DNA from: a virus
Strand: one strand, 5' to 3'
Length of the DNA: 34,790 nucleotides
IMG/VR virus record: IMGVR_UViG_3300006033_000067
Span: 1-34,790 of that record
Below the pieces are notes generated by a model, which ran no database searches, had not been told where the DNA came from, and was given only the letters and a program-made list of their open reading frames with translations. Shown here one piece after another: positions 14,296 to 19,962 of this stretch; the stretch's first letter is position 1; each line of letters opens with the position of its first letter. A program made the position numbers and the translations under genes.

Positions 14296-14544
14296 TCACC
14301 TGTAAAATTGAATGTAGACGACATGGGGCTTATACGGGCTCATGACTTCTGATATTTCAAAATCAGCCCCGGTTCTGGCACAGACTTTTTCTCCGATCTC
14401 GACGGCAGCAGGGGTGTCGGTATGGACCCGGTATTTGATCTGCTGGGGCTCGGATTTTCGTTTGTCAGACCATTGCCCGGTTACTTTAATTCCGGCCAAT
14501 TCGACTTCTGCCCTGAAAACTCTCATAATACTTTTACGGTTCAT
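14296..14544 (-). CDS. Hypothetical phage protein (82 aa)
   Basis: 82 residues: MNRKSIMRVFRAEVELAGIK, WSDKRKSEPQQIKYRVHTDT, GEKVCARTGADFEISEVMSP and an aromatic end (VYIQFYR). Start ATG 14544 overlaps the previous stop as ATGA. No family is recognised. Confidence 0.6.
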   Translation of the reverse strand: MNRKSIMRVFRAEVELAGIKVTGQWSDKRKSEPQQIKYRVHTDTPAAVEIGEKVCARTGADFEISEVMSPYKPHVVYIQFYR

Positions 14545-14726
14545 TTGGTCCTCTTTATTTGACTGATGACATCGGCTCGGCAGGATTCCAAAGAGTGCCT
14601 GAGAGCCACAAAAGATTTGCCAGACGGCGGGGTAAAAGTGTAGTGAAGTAAAGACATGTTCTGACGAACGGTGCGGACCATAGTTTCGGTGCCCTCGATC
14701 TTCGGGTGCTGACTGATCTGTATCAT
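14541..14726 (-). CDS. Hypothetical protein (61 aa), first gene after P14.8
   Basis: From ATG 14726 with AGGAGAAACACC in front: MIQISQHPKIEGTETMVRTV, LHYTFTPPSGKSFVALRHSL, ESCRADVISQIKRTK. It is the first gene behind promoter P14.8 (-10 at 14783-14778). The leader carries the CACCACCACAGGAGAAACACC arrangement shared with other genes of this phage. The frame upstream of 14726 lies in the promoter, so longer starts are excluded. Function unknown. Confidence 0.65.
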   Translation of the reverse strand: MIQISQHPKIEGTETMVRTVRQNMSLLHYTFTPPSGKSFVALRHSLESCRADVISQIKRTK

Positions 14727-14777
14727 GGTGTTTCTCCTGTGGTGGTGGGCAGCAGGGCCTCTCCCTGCCTTTCTTTC

Positions 14778-14822
14778 ATTATACCATGCCGGATGGCATA
14801 CTGTCAATAATCTGTTTTACAC
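14778..14822 (-). promoter_or_regulatory. Sigma-70 promoter P14.8 (minus) with inverted TTTTACAC box
   Basis: Minus strand: TTGACA (14807-14802), 18-base spacer with the dyad ATGCC-ATCC-GGCAT, TATAAT (14783-14778) and GAAAGAAAGG. The 8-bp box is present 7 bases upstream of the -35 at 14815-14822 but in the opposite orientation (GTGTAAAA on the transcribed-sense strand). It drives the small-gene operon 14726 to 12436. Confidence 0.92.
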
Positions 14823-14951
14823 GGGGCCAGGGTCCGTGATCGAACCCCAGCTGGGACGCGGGCTCTGGGACCTCCATAGAAAGTGTTTGATAAAGGCGCT
14901 GGGACCAGGGCCAGCAGACAAGTCAGAACTGTTGTCATTTGCTAAGGTCAT
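14817..14951 (-). CDS. Possible 44-aa peptide in the control region
   Basis: ATG 14951 has GGAG seven bases upstream and opens a 44-residue frame (MTLANDNSSDLSAGPGPS, then a Pro/Trp-rich end, SWGSITDPGPV) that stops inside the TTTTACAC box of P14.8. The good ribosome-binding site is the only support; composition and position in a control region make it doubtful. Confidence 0.22.
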   Translation of the reverse strand: MTLANDNSSDLSAGPGPSAFIKHFLWRSQSPRPSWGSITDPGPV

Positions 14952-15043
14952 GTCGTCGCTCCACGAACAAAGTAGGCAGGAGGCCTCGTCGGGCCTTCCG
15001 TAGCCTTAATGCCCTGCTCCTTTTTTAAAGAGTCGTCCGATGC

Positions 15044-15104
15044 TGTCTGTCTGTCATTTTGTCATTTTTATTTCATCTATCAATCCATAAATGACAGACA
15101 GACA
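15044..15104. repeat. Perfect 16-bp inverted repeat flanking a 29-base AT-rich loop
   Basis: TGTCTGTCTGTCATTT (15044-15059) is the exact reverse complement of 15089-15104. Each arm contains three TGTC/TGTC-type tetramers (CTGT repeats). The 29-base centre is AT-rich and contains a second GTCATTTTTATTTCAT-like stretch. Candidate operator pair or replication origin. Confidence 0.9.
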
Positions 15105-15114
15105 ACGCCGGGAC

Positions 15115-15180
15115 TTTAAAAAAAGCGAAGCCTCGAGCGGCCACTGCCCCGGAGGCCCCGTCCGTGACGGGCCTTCGCGA
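15115..15180 (-). terminator. Branched hairpin with T-run (minus-strand terminator or structured RNA)
   Basis: Read on the minus strand: GCGAA(G) closes with (C)TTCGC. Inside are two sub-hairpins, CCCGTC-ACG-GACGGG and GCCTC...GAGGC, and TTTTTTT follows directly. It lies downstream of the minus-strand gene ending at 15358. A Rho-independent terminator is the simplest reading; the three-way layout is more elaborate than usual. Confidence 0.6.
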
Positions 15181-15217
15181 ATATGCCTAACACGCCCCTT
15201 CGCTCCATTGTCAGGTG

Positions 15218-15264
15218 TTGTCACTTATGCAGTTGTTTTCGTATTTTACCTGTATAAGTGACAA
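15218..15264. repeat. 11-bp inverted repeat TTGTCACTTAT / ATAAGTGACAA
   Basis: Arms at 15218-15228 and 15254-15264 are perfect reverse complements separated by 25 bases that include TTTTCGTATTTTAC (15236-15249). The same 14 bases occur at 18171-18184, overlapping the box of the plus-strand promoter. This suggests a regulatory site, although no good -10 is found here. Confidence 0.8.
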
Positions 15265-15301
15265 GTCGCATAATGTGTCGGCTCGATCCTAACAACGGCC
15301 C

Positions 15302-15328
15302 GGAGCCCCGAATGTGTTTCGAGGCTCC
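15302..15328 (-). terminator. GC-rich hairpin after the 15358 gene
   Basis: GGAGCC (15302-15307) pairs with GGCTCC (15323-15328), and inner CGAA with TTCG, around a TGTGT loop. It lies 30 bases beyond the stop at 15358 on the minus strand. There is no T-run, so it may only protect the 3' end or weakly terminate. Confidence 0.45.
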
Positions 15329-15357
15329 CGATGCCTAACAACGCCCCTCGGCCTATT

Positions 15358-15882
15358 TTACTTAAACACACTGACCAGCCGATTTCCAAGGACCATCCGA
15401 AATCTGCCGTTGTCCAGGTGCGCGTATTTCTCGATGAGGGCCTCGGCAGGGGTTCCGAGCGGTTCTGCCGCTAGTTTTGCGATTTCTTCTCGGCTCGTGG
15501 CTCCGGCCAGCAGCTCCCGGACCTTGACCCTGGCCTCGCCTGCCGTTCCCGTGGCCGTTCCTTCGCTTCTCCGGGGTGCCCCCGGCCTTTTGGTCGTGGT
15601 CCTCGGCTCGTACAAGGGCGGGGCCTCGGAGGCCTTCTCCAGGGCTATTGCAATTTTGTTTTCGATGGCCTCGGTCGTGGGAAGGATTCTACCGTCCTCG
15701 GAGGCCATGACCAAATCCTCTCCAGCCAGAGACACAGGGCAAAATTCGTTGTGAAATACCAGAATGGTTTCGCCATCGTCGTTCCGCAATTGGTACTGGC
15801 GTGTTTTGTTGTCCCAGCCGACCAAATCCCAGATCCCTGGTCGGTTAAACACATGACATTCGCGCTTGGTTAACTTGTCCAT
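15358..15882 (-). CDS. Hypothetical phage protein (174 aa), last gene of the 17.7-15.4 kb cluster
   Basis: From ATG 15882 (AGGAGACAGGACC upstream) the N-terminal half, MDKLTKRECHVFNRPGIWDL then VGWDNKTRQYQLRNDDGE, looks like a small beta domain. An Ala/Thr/Arg-rich linker (RRSEGTATGTAGEAR) follows. The C-terminal part, AGATSREEIAKLAAEPLGTP, could be a HTH-like or substrate-binding helical domain. No family is recognised. Codon use is GC-rich like the rest of this cluster and unlike the operons to the left. Confidence 0.65.
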   Translation of the reverse strand: MDKLTKRECHVFNRPGIWDLVGWDNKTRQYQLRNDDGETILVFHNEFCPVSLAGEDLVMASEDGRILPTTEAIENKIAIALEKASEAPPLYEPRTTTKRPGAPRRSEGTATGTAGEARVKVRELLAGATSREEIAKLAAEPLGTPAEALIEKYAHLDNGRFRMVLGNRLVSVFK

Positions 15883-15901
15883 GGTCCTGTCTCCTAAATA
15901 G

Positions 15902-15917
15902 GGGGCCTTTCGGCCCC
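15902..15917. repeat. Intercistronic hairpin, copy 1 of a 20-bp repeat
   Basis: GGGGCC-TTTC-GGCCCC (a GAAA tetraloop on the minus-strand RNA). With the next four bases it forms a 20-bp sequence also found at 16265-16284. It lies between the stop at 15926 and the ribosome-binding site of the gene at 15882. No T-run follows. Confidence 0.8.
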
Positions 15918-15925
15918 GGTTGAAT

Positions 15926-16150
15926 TTAAAAGCCCCGCTGGGCCAGGAATTTGTTTGCGTCGAGCGAAACCGAAAAGCTGCTGCTGATTGTCCGGCCTTT
16001 CCGCAATGCGCCCATTTTGCCGACCCAGTAAACGCTGCCGCTGGGCACGGTGAATTTGCGGTACTTCCGGGAGCCGCTGTCCTGCTCAACCCCGCCTTTT
16101 GCCAGTAAAAATGCTACCATTCTCTCGTGTACTGTTGGTTGCTTTGCCAT
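15926..16150 (-). CDS. Hypothetical small basic protein (74 aa)
   Basis: 74 residues: MAKQPTVHERMVAFLLAKGG, RKYRKFTVPSGSVYWVGKMG, ALRKGRTISSSFSVSLDANK. Basic, probably a small winged or beta fold: the 'V.......A.GG...G....Y..F......YWVGK.GA.R.G' pattern recalls small phage proteins without known function. GAGGAACGGACC precedes ATG 16150. Confidence 0.65.
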   Translation of the reverse strand: MAKQPTVHERMVAFLLAKGGVEQDSGSRKYRKFTVPSGSVYWVGKMGALRKGRTISSSFSVSLDANKFLAQRGF

Positions 16151-16162
16151 GGTCCGTTCCTC

Positions 16163-16249
16163 TCAGTGGATGGCTTGTGCCAGTTTGATGATTTCAATCA
16201 AAAAAACGATCGTCGGGATTCCTGCTGCCGTTAGAATGAAGTATTTCAT
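16163..16249 (-). CDS. Miniature membrane peptide (28 aa)
   Basis: MKYFILTAAGIPTIVFLI followed by EIIKLAQAIH: a single hydrophobic helix of about 18 residues with a short polar tail. AGGAGAAACATC, the same leader type as neighbouring genes, lies directly before ATG 16249. Its stop is 12 bases from the next gene. Size and leader argue for expression; the role is unknown. Confidence 0.6.
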   Translation of the reverse strand: MKYFILTAAGIPTIVFLIEIIKLAQAIH

Positions 16250-16264
16250 GATGTTTCTCCTGGC

Positions 16265-16280
16265 GGGGCCTTTCGGCCCC
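16265..16280. repeat. Intercistronic hairpin, copy 2 of the 20-bp repeat
   Basis: GGGGCC-TTTC-GGCCCC, with the following GGTT identical to 15902-15921. It lies between the stop at 16291 and the ribosome-binding site of the 28-aa peptide. Confidence 0.8.
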
Positions 16281-16290
16281 GGTTAAAATT

Positions 16291-16596
16291 TTAGCACATC
16301 AAATCATATGAACGATTGCCTGGCTTCGGTCCCTGAAACGTCTGATTCCAAGTCGGTTTATGGTCGATGATACATACGGCAATAATTCCAAAAGGTTTTT
16401 TACCAACATTCTGCGGATCAAAAGCCCCGGAGCCAGATTCGAGAAAAGCCATTCCGGAGTAGTAGCCGTTATAAGTGACGAGGCCGTTATTTCTAAAGTT
16501 AATATCACTTACCTGGGCGATCCGGGTATCATAGCCAGATTTCGATTTATGGGTGATGAGGAGGATGTCTCCGATGTTAAAGTCTTGAAATTTCAT
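16291..16596 (-). CDS. Hypothetical small beta-rich protein (101 aa)
   Basis: 101 residues: MKFQDFNIGDILLITHKSKS, GYDTRIAQVSDINFRNNGLV, YYSGMAFLESGSG, KKPFGIIAVCIIDHKPTW. The IGDILL...AQVSDI..N.LV pattern suggests a small SH3-like barrel as in KOW or plasmid-maintenance folds, but no family can be named. AGGAGAAACACC precedes ATG 16596 and CCACCACC precedes that, the shared leader type. Confidence 0.62.
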   Translation of the reverse strand: MKFQDFNIGDILLITHKSKSGYDTRIAQVSDINFRNNGLVTYNGYYSGMAFLESGSGAFDPQNVGKKPFGIIAVCIIDHKPTWNQTFQGPKPGNRSYDLMC

Positions 16597-16684
16597 GGTG
16601 TTTCTCCTTTGGTGGTGGTTGGTGGTCCTGGTCCAAATACCAGATCAAGGAATCCGTCCGAATTGGCCCGGATCCCTGAATCCG

Positions 16685-17392
16685 CTATTTCTGGCCTTCT
16701 GCCCGGATTTGTGCTGCCCGGAGGATGTTTCCGCAGTTCATCCGGACCATGCCGTTGTTGCGGTCTGCGTATCGCTGGGTCAGGAAAAACCGGAGGTTGT
16801 TCTCGCACCATGACCCGCCGACGATCGCTTTTCTGAAAGCTTTCACGAACGATTTCGACATGGTCTCGATGCCCAGCCTGACCAGCTCAACCGCTGTTAC
16901 GTCGATGGCTTCGGCTGCCGTTAAACCCCGGAGAAGGTCCGCTGTCCCATCTCCGATGTCCAGCGTGTCGTGGCCGGAGGGCGTGACTCCCAAACCCCGA
17001 AAATAGTGGCTGAGATCGGCTTTGATCCGAACTTTGACCCAAGCCCCGCATTTCGGGCACTGGATCGAGAGATTGAGACGTTTCGGAGTCCAAACGTGCT
17101 CGCATTCCGGGCAGAAAACCTCGATCTGGTCGTCGTTGGCCCAGGAACGCTCGATGGCCTGAGAGGGTTCGACTTCCGGCGAGGGAGCGAGGGCCTGTTT
17201 CTCGGCCTCCAGCGTTTCAGCAATGGCCTCGTGCATCGGCAGCAGGACGCATTTGCCGGAGCGGGCTTTCGTGGTGGATTTGTCCGGAAATTCAAGCGTG
17301 AGCCATCCGGCCTTGGCGGAGAGAACGAGGGCGATCTGGCCATCAACGGAAACGTGGCTGCCTGCAACGATGGTGGTGGTCTGGTTCTTCAT
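16685..17392 (-). CDS. Zinc-ribbon protein with C-terminal helical domain (235 aa)
   Basis: The N-terminal 50 residues (VAGSHVSVDGQIALVLSAKA, GWLTLEFPDKSTTKAR) look like a small beta barrel. A zinc ribbon follows at about 94-118: VFCPECEHVWTPKRL with QCPKCGAWVKVRI. The C-terminal part is helical (LTAAEAIDVTAVELVRLGIE, SFVKAFRKAIVGG, CENNLRFFLTQRYADRN). A nucleic-acid-binding role is likely. AGGAGAACCACC precedes ATG 17392; the same 14-base leader and MKN start occurs at the next gene upstream. Confidence 0.68.
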   Translation of the reverse strand: MKNQTTTIVAGSHVSVDGQIALVLSAKAGWLTLEFPDKSTTKARSGKCVLLPMHEAIAETLEAEKQALAPSPEVEPSQAIERSWANDDQIEVFCPECEHVWTPKRLNLSIQCPKCGAWVKVRIKADLSHYFRGLGVTPSGHDTLDIGDGTADLLRGLTAAEAIDVTAVELVRLGIETMSKSFVKAFRKAIVGGSWCENNLRFFLTQRYADRNNGMVRMNCGNILRAAQIRAEGQK

Positions 17393-17417
17393 GGTGGTTC
17401 TCCTGTGGTTTGGTTGA

Positions 17418-17437
17418 GGGAGGCTCGGAGGCCTCCC
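17418..17437. repeat. Intercistronic hairpin GGGAGGC / GCCTCCC
   Basis: A 7-bp perfect stem (17418-17424 with 17431-17437) around TCGGAG, in the gap between the stop at 17447 and the ribosome-binding site of the gene at 17392. Its position matches that of the hairpins at 15902 and 16265, but the sequence differs. Confidence 0.75.
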
Positions 17438-17446
17438 GTTTGGGCT

Positions 17447-17710
17447 TCAGATGCTTTTCATGGTTTTTTTCTTCTGGACCCAGCAAAAATGGGCAAGCTC
17501 AAAATTCGCGTTGAAGTCAAGAGACTTGAGCGCCCACAAAAGCTGTTTTGATTTGCGTGTTCTTTGTTTGTTGTCTCCAAAGGCAACTTGTGAGGCTTGT
17601 TCAATTGTCCGCGTTTCCCATTCTCGGTGGTCTTCGTTCATTGTTGGTTGAGGGAGACTTTTCCAGGCTTTTGCGAAAGCTCGTTCTTCTGCTGGAGTGC
17701 GGTTCTTCAT
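17447..17710 (-). CDS. Hypothetical basic protein (87 aa), first gene of the minus arm
   Basis: 87 residues: MKNRTPAEERAFAKAWKSLP, TRTIEQASQVAFGDNKQRTR, KSKQLLWALKSLDFNANFEL. Rich in K/R and probably helical. CAGGAGAACCACC precedes ATG 17710. No family is recognised. It is the first gene read leftward from the central non-coding region; no good -10/-35 was found for it by eye. Confidence 0.6.
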   Translation of the reverse strand: MKNRTPAEERAFAKAWKSLPQPTMNEDHREWETRTIEQASQVAFGDNKQRTRKSKQLLWALKSLDFNANFELAHFCWVQKKKTMKSI

Positions 17711-18193
17711 GGTGGTTCTCCTGTTGGTTTTCGGGCCTGTGTGCGGCCTTGCCCCCGGTGCCGCCCTGGCCCCGGTCCTGTGCTGCCCTTCCCTTTTTTT
17801 GTTGCAAGCCCCGTGCCACGACGGCGTCTCTTCGTGGTGCTCCCTGTTGTGTGCCCTTTTGTCCGCACCACCACCGGTTGTGGTGTCTTTTGTCCCTCCC
17901 TGTGTACCACAGCGTGGTGTTTTTCTGCCGTTTCACCTTGTTTCACCTTGTTCCACCTTGTTTCACCTTGTTCCGTTCCGTTCCATACCACGCCGTGGGA
18001 TACCCAGGGGGGGCACCCCCCACCCCCCGTTTCGAGGCCGGGGGGCCTTTACCCTAGAAGCGTTTTCCTCCAATAAATAATTTAGTCCTTTCGCCTATTC
18101 CATTGGTCCTTGGGCCTAACACACCCCCACCGTCCCCAGTGTTGGTGTTTGGCACAGTCTGCCGTTCCCCTTTTCGTATTTTACACGAGGAAC
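17711..18193. other. About 480-base repeat-rich non-coding region between divergent arms
   Basis: This separates the minus-strand arm from the packaging genes. It is strongly C/T-rich on the plus strand. It contains decamer repeats (17931-17970), the dyads CCAC-AGC-GTGG near 17908 and CCAC-GCC-GTGG near 17988, a G6/C6 hairpin (18007-18021), CCCCCCG/CGGGGGG (18023-18045) and a GCCTAAC element (18114). Frames crossing it are low-complexity and overlap on both strands. Lying just upstream of the terminase genes, it is a candidate cos or pac site, or origin. Confidence 0.6.
17931..17985. repeat. Four 10-bp tandem repeats (TTTCACCTTG) plus three TTCCG/A pentamers
   Basis: TTTCACCTTG at 17931, 17941 and 17961 with a one-base variant (TTCCACCTTG) at 17951, followed directly by TTCCG-TTCCG-TTCCA. 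The 10-base period equals one DNA turn, as expected for cooperative binding of a protein (iterons). Confidence 0.9.
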
Positions 18194-18223
18194 TTGACAA
18201 ACCCCCTGCTGCTATGTTATAAT
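18179..18223 (+). promoter_or_regulatory. Sigma-70 promoter P18.2 (plus) with TTTTACAC box
   Basis: TTTTACAC (18179-18186), 7 bases, TTGACA (18194-18199), 18-base spacer, TATAAT (18218-18223), then GAAAGAAAAAGG. Both hexamers are perfect consensus. It is the only promoter recognised for the rightward packaging and structural genes. The start point should be near 18230, which rules out the ATG overlapping the -10 as a gene start. Confidence 0.94.
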
Positions 18224-18248
18224 GAAAGAAAAAGGACGAATTGCCAAT

Positions 18249-18725
18249 ATGAGCACGATCAACATCAGGGAATTAGAACTCGTTTACCGCAATGCTGAAA
18301 CCCAGGAGGAGCTCGATCTCGCCCTGCAGTTTCACGGCATTGCATATGGCGAGTTGTCTGCCCTGGCCACTGATCGCGGTTGGCAGTCCAGCCCCATTGC
18401 CGTAAAAAATCTCGCCGCCCAAATCGATTCTTTCGACCCCACCGTTGAGGCCGACGACAAATTCATTGAGAGCTCAAACAAAGCTTCCATTCGCCGCCTC
18501 CACTCCCTGCTGGAATTCACCGTTACCAAATTTCACCTTGAAGCCAGGGATATGTCTATCGCCGCCATGGCCGATACCCTGGATGTCCTCGTTAAGATCC
18601 GAGAAAAACTCACAAAACTTGAACTGCCGCTTTACGGGTTAAGTACCATGGAACCCGTGGTCGTTGCAAATCCGATCCACGTATTCTTGGATACCGAGGC
18701 AGACGATGAATGTAAATCTGTCTAA
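18249..18725 (+). CDS. terS: Putative small terminase subunit
   Basis: 158 residues from ATG 18249. The N-terminal part, NIRELELVYRNAETQEELDL then GELSALATDRGW, could be a HTH. The middle is helical (IRRLHSLLEFTVTKFHLEAR, MADTLDVLVKIREKLTKLEL), as in the oligomerisation region of small terminases. The assignment rests mainly on position: first gene after the packaging-arm promoter, overlapping the large terminase gene by 20 bases, right after a repeat-rich region. TerS proteins vary widely and I see no diagnostic motif. AAGGA lies 12 bases before the start, a somewhat long spacing. Confidence 0.6.
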   Translation: MSTINIRELELVYRNAETQEELDLALQFHGIAYGELSALATDRGWQSSPIAVKNLAAQIDSFDPTVEADDKFIESSNKASIRRLHSLLEFTVTKFHLEARDMSIAAMADTLDVLVKIREKLTKLELPLYGLSTMEPVVVANPIHVFLDTEADDECKSV

Positions 18726-19962
18726 GCCACAATCCAAAGTATACACGTCACAGTCCAAGTTTGTGGGTTGTGCTGCCGGTCTCGGGTCTGGAAAGACTTT
18801 TACAATAGCTTTGAAGATGCTGGATACCTTCTTCAGGTATAAAGGCTGCAACCTCGCCTATTCAGCACCAACGTACGGATTGATCAGGGACATTATCTAC
18901 CCCCTGCTGGAAGAGTTCTTAATTTCTGCCAACATGCGGTATACCCTTAATAAGGCCGATGCTCAATTATCGGTGCCGGGGTATGGGAAAATCTTCTTTC
19001 GGTCCATGACCAAACCCGAAACGATCATTGGTTTCTCGATCCTGGACGCATTCCTGGACGAGCTGGATGTAATCCCGGAGGCCCAGGCAGAGGTGGTTAT
19101 AGATAAATTCTTGGCCCGGATAAGGCAGAAGATACCGAATAAGCGAAACCAAATATACGCAATATCGTCCCCGGAAGGTTTCAAGTATATGTACAATAAT
19201 TTCGAAAAGAACCCAATTGCCGGTTCAGAACTCATTCGGATGAGTACATATTCCAATCAAGCCAATTTGCCGGACGATTACATCTCCTCGATGGTTGCCA
19301 AATACCCACAATCCATGATTGACGCCTATTTGCTGGGGAAATTTGTCAACATCGCTGCCAATGAGGTATGGAAAGACTTTGACAGAAAATTGAATAATTC
19401 CACGGAAGAGGTAAGGAGTGGCGAAACTTTGCACGTGGGATTCGATTTTAATGTCGGACGGGGTTGTGCCGTACCATATGTTGAACGAGAACTTGGCGGA
19501 GAACCCACCCTCCATGCCGTCAACGAATTCCACGCATCAGCAGATACCCCAGAATCCATCGCCAGGGTCAGAACCACTTACCCCAATCACCCAATCATTG
19601 CTTATCCTGACGCCACTGGAAAAGCCAAGAAATCTGTGGACGCTACCAAGTCTGATATTTCATTGTTAAAAGCAGCCGGTTTCCTGGTAAAGAAAAATAG
19701 CAAGAATCCATCGATCAAGGATAGAGTAACCGCCTCCAACGCCGCTTTTTGCAATGGCAATGGTTTTAGGCGGGTTTTCGTGAATGTCAACAAATGCCCC
19801 CTGTTAACTGAGGCCCTGGAACACCAAACTTACGACGACACGGGCCTGCCGGTAAAAGATGGCAAAATTGACGATATTGTTGACGCCGGAACTTACCCGA
19901 TAGTATATCGTTTCCCGATCAGGGGTGGACGTCCCGGAATAGTTGAATTGGAAGGCGTATGA
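18706..19962 (+). CDS. terL: Large terminase subunit (packaging ATPase and nuclease)
   Basis: 418 residues from ATG 18706. ATPase domain: CAAGLGSGKTFTIA (Walker A, K30) and ILDAFLDELDVI (Walker B/catalytic D118-E119), then YAISSPEG as coupling motif. RNase H-like nuclease domain: VGFDFNVGRGCAV (D248), IIAYPDATGKAKKS and DGKIDDIVDAGTYPIVYRFP, supplying the acidic triad. It drives DNA into proheads through the portal and cuts it. Length is at the short end of the family. Upstream frame extension to 18664 lies within terS and is not needed; GAGG precedes ATG 18706. Confidence 0.95.
   Translation: MNVNLSKPQSKVYTSQSKFVGCAAGLGSGKTFTIALKMLDTFFRYKGCNLAYSAPTYGLIRDIIYPLLEEFLISANMRYTLNKADAQLSVPGYGKIFFRSMTKPETIIGFSILDAFLDELDVIPEAQAEVVIDKFLARIRQKIPNKRNQIYAISSPEGFKYMYNNFEKNPIAGSELIRMSTYSNQANLPDDYISSMVAKYPQSMIDAYLLGKFVNIAANEVWKDFDRKLNNSTEEVRSGETLHVGFDFNVGRGCAVPYVERELGGEPTLHAVNEFHASADTPESIARVRTTYPNHPIIAYPDATGKAKKSVDATKSDISLLKAAGFLVKKNSKNPSIKDRVTASNAAFCNGNGFRRVFVNVNKCPLLTEALEHQTYDDTGLPVKDGKIDDIVDAGTYPIVYRFPIRGGRPGIVELEGV

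Larger units (their letters stand above)
15185..15347. repeat. GCCTAAC-type repeats (three here, one at 18114)
   Basis: GCCTAACACGCCCC at 15185, TCCTAACAACGGCCC at 15287 and GCCTAACAACGCCCC at 15333 share the core CCTAACA followed by a C-rich tract. A fourth copy, GCCTAACACACCCCC, starts at 18114 in the other large non-coding region. All are in the same orientation. Possible binding sites for a phage protein. Confidence 0.6.
14823..15357. other. About 530-base non-coding control region
   Basis: No convincing gene fills this stretch (one doubtful 44-aa frame). It holds a 16-bp inverted repeat around an AT-rich loop (15044-15104), a second 11-bp inverted repeat (15218-15264), a branched hairpin with a T-run on the minus strand (15115-15180), a GGAGCC/GGCTCC hairpin (15302-15328) and three GCCTAAC-type repeats. 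It separates two minus-strand operons, so terminator, promoter and operator functions are expected; a replication origin is possible. Confidence 0.7.

Noticed and set aside
14725-15003. Plus-strand frame of 92 codons across promoter P14.8
   Set aside because: It is antisense to the promoter and its leader, has no ribosome-binding site, and the encoded protein has no recognisable pattern.
15244-15290. TTTTACCT followed by GTGACA, resembling the phage promoter layout
   Set aside because: Box and -35 are both mismatched, spacing is 6 instead of 7 and no -10 is found; kept only as part of the inverted repeat.
15185-15347. GCCTAAC sequences resemble the core of integron attC sites
   Set aside because: No matching GTTRRRY partner, no typical attC hairpin pairs and no integrase in view; better treated as a phage-specific repeat.
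17707-17991. Minus-strand frame of 94 codons overlapping the 17710 start as ATGA
   Set aside because: No ribosome-binding site at its start, low-complexity basic protein crossing decamer repeats whose 10-base unit breaks codon periodicity, and several competing frames on both strands.
17548-18080. Three long overlapping plus-strand frames rich in C, F, P and V
   Set aside because: They arise from C/T-rich non-coding DNA, overlap each other and a minus gene, and show no domain or start signal.
18222-18248. Earlier ATG for the putative small terminase
   Set aside because: It overlaps the -10 of promoter P18.2, upstream of any likely transcript start.
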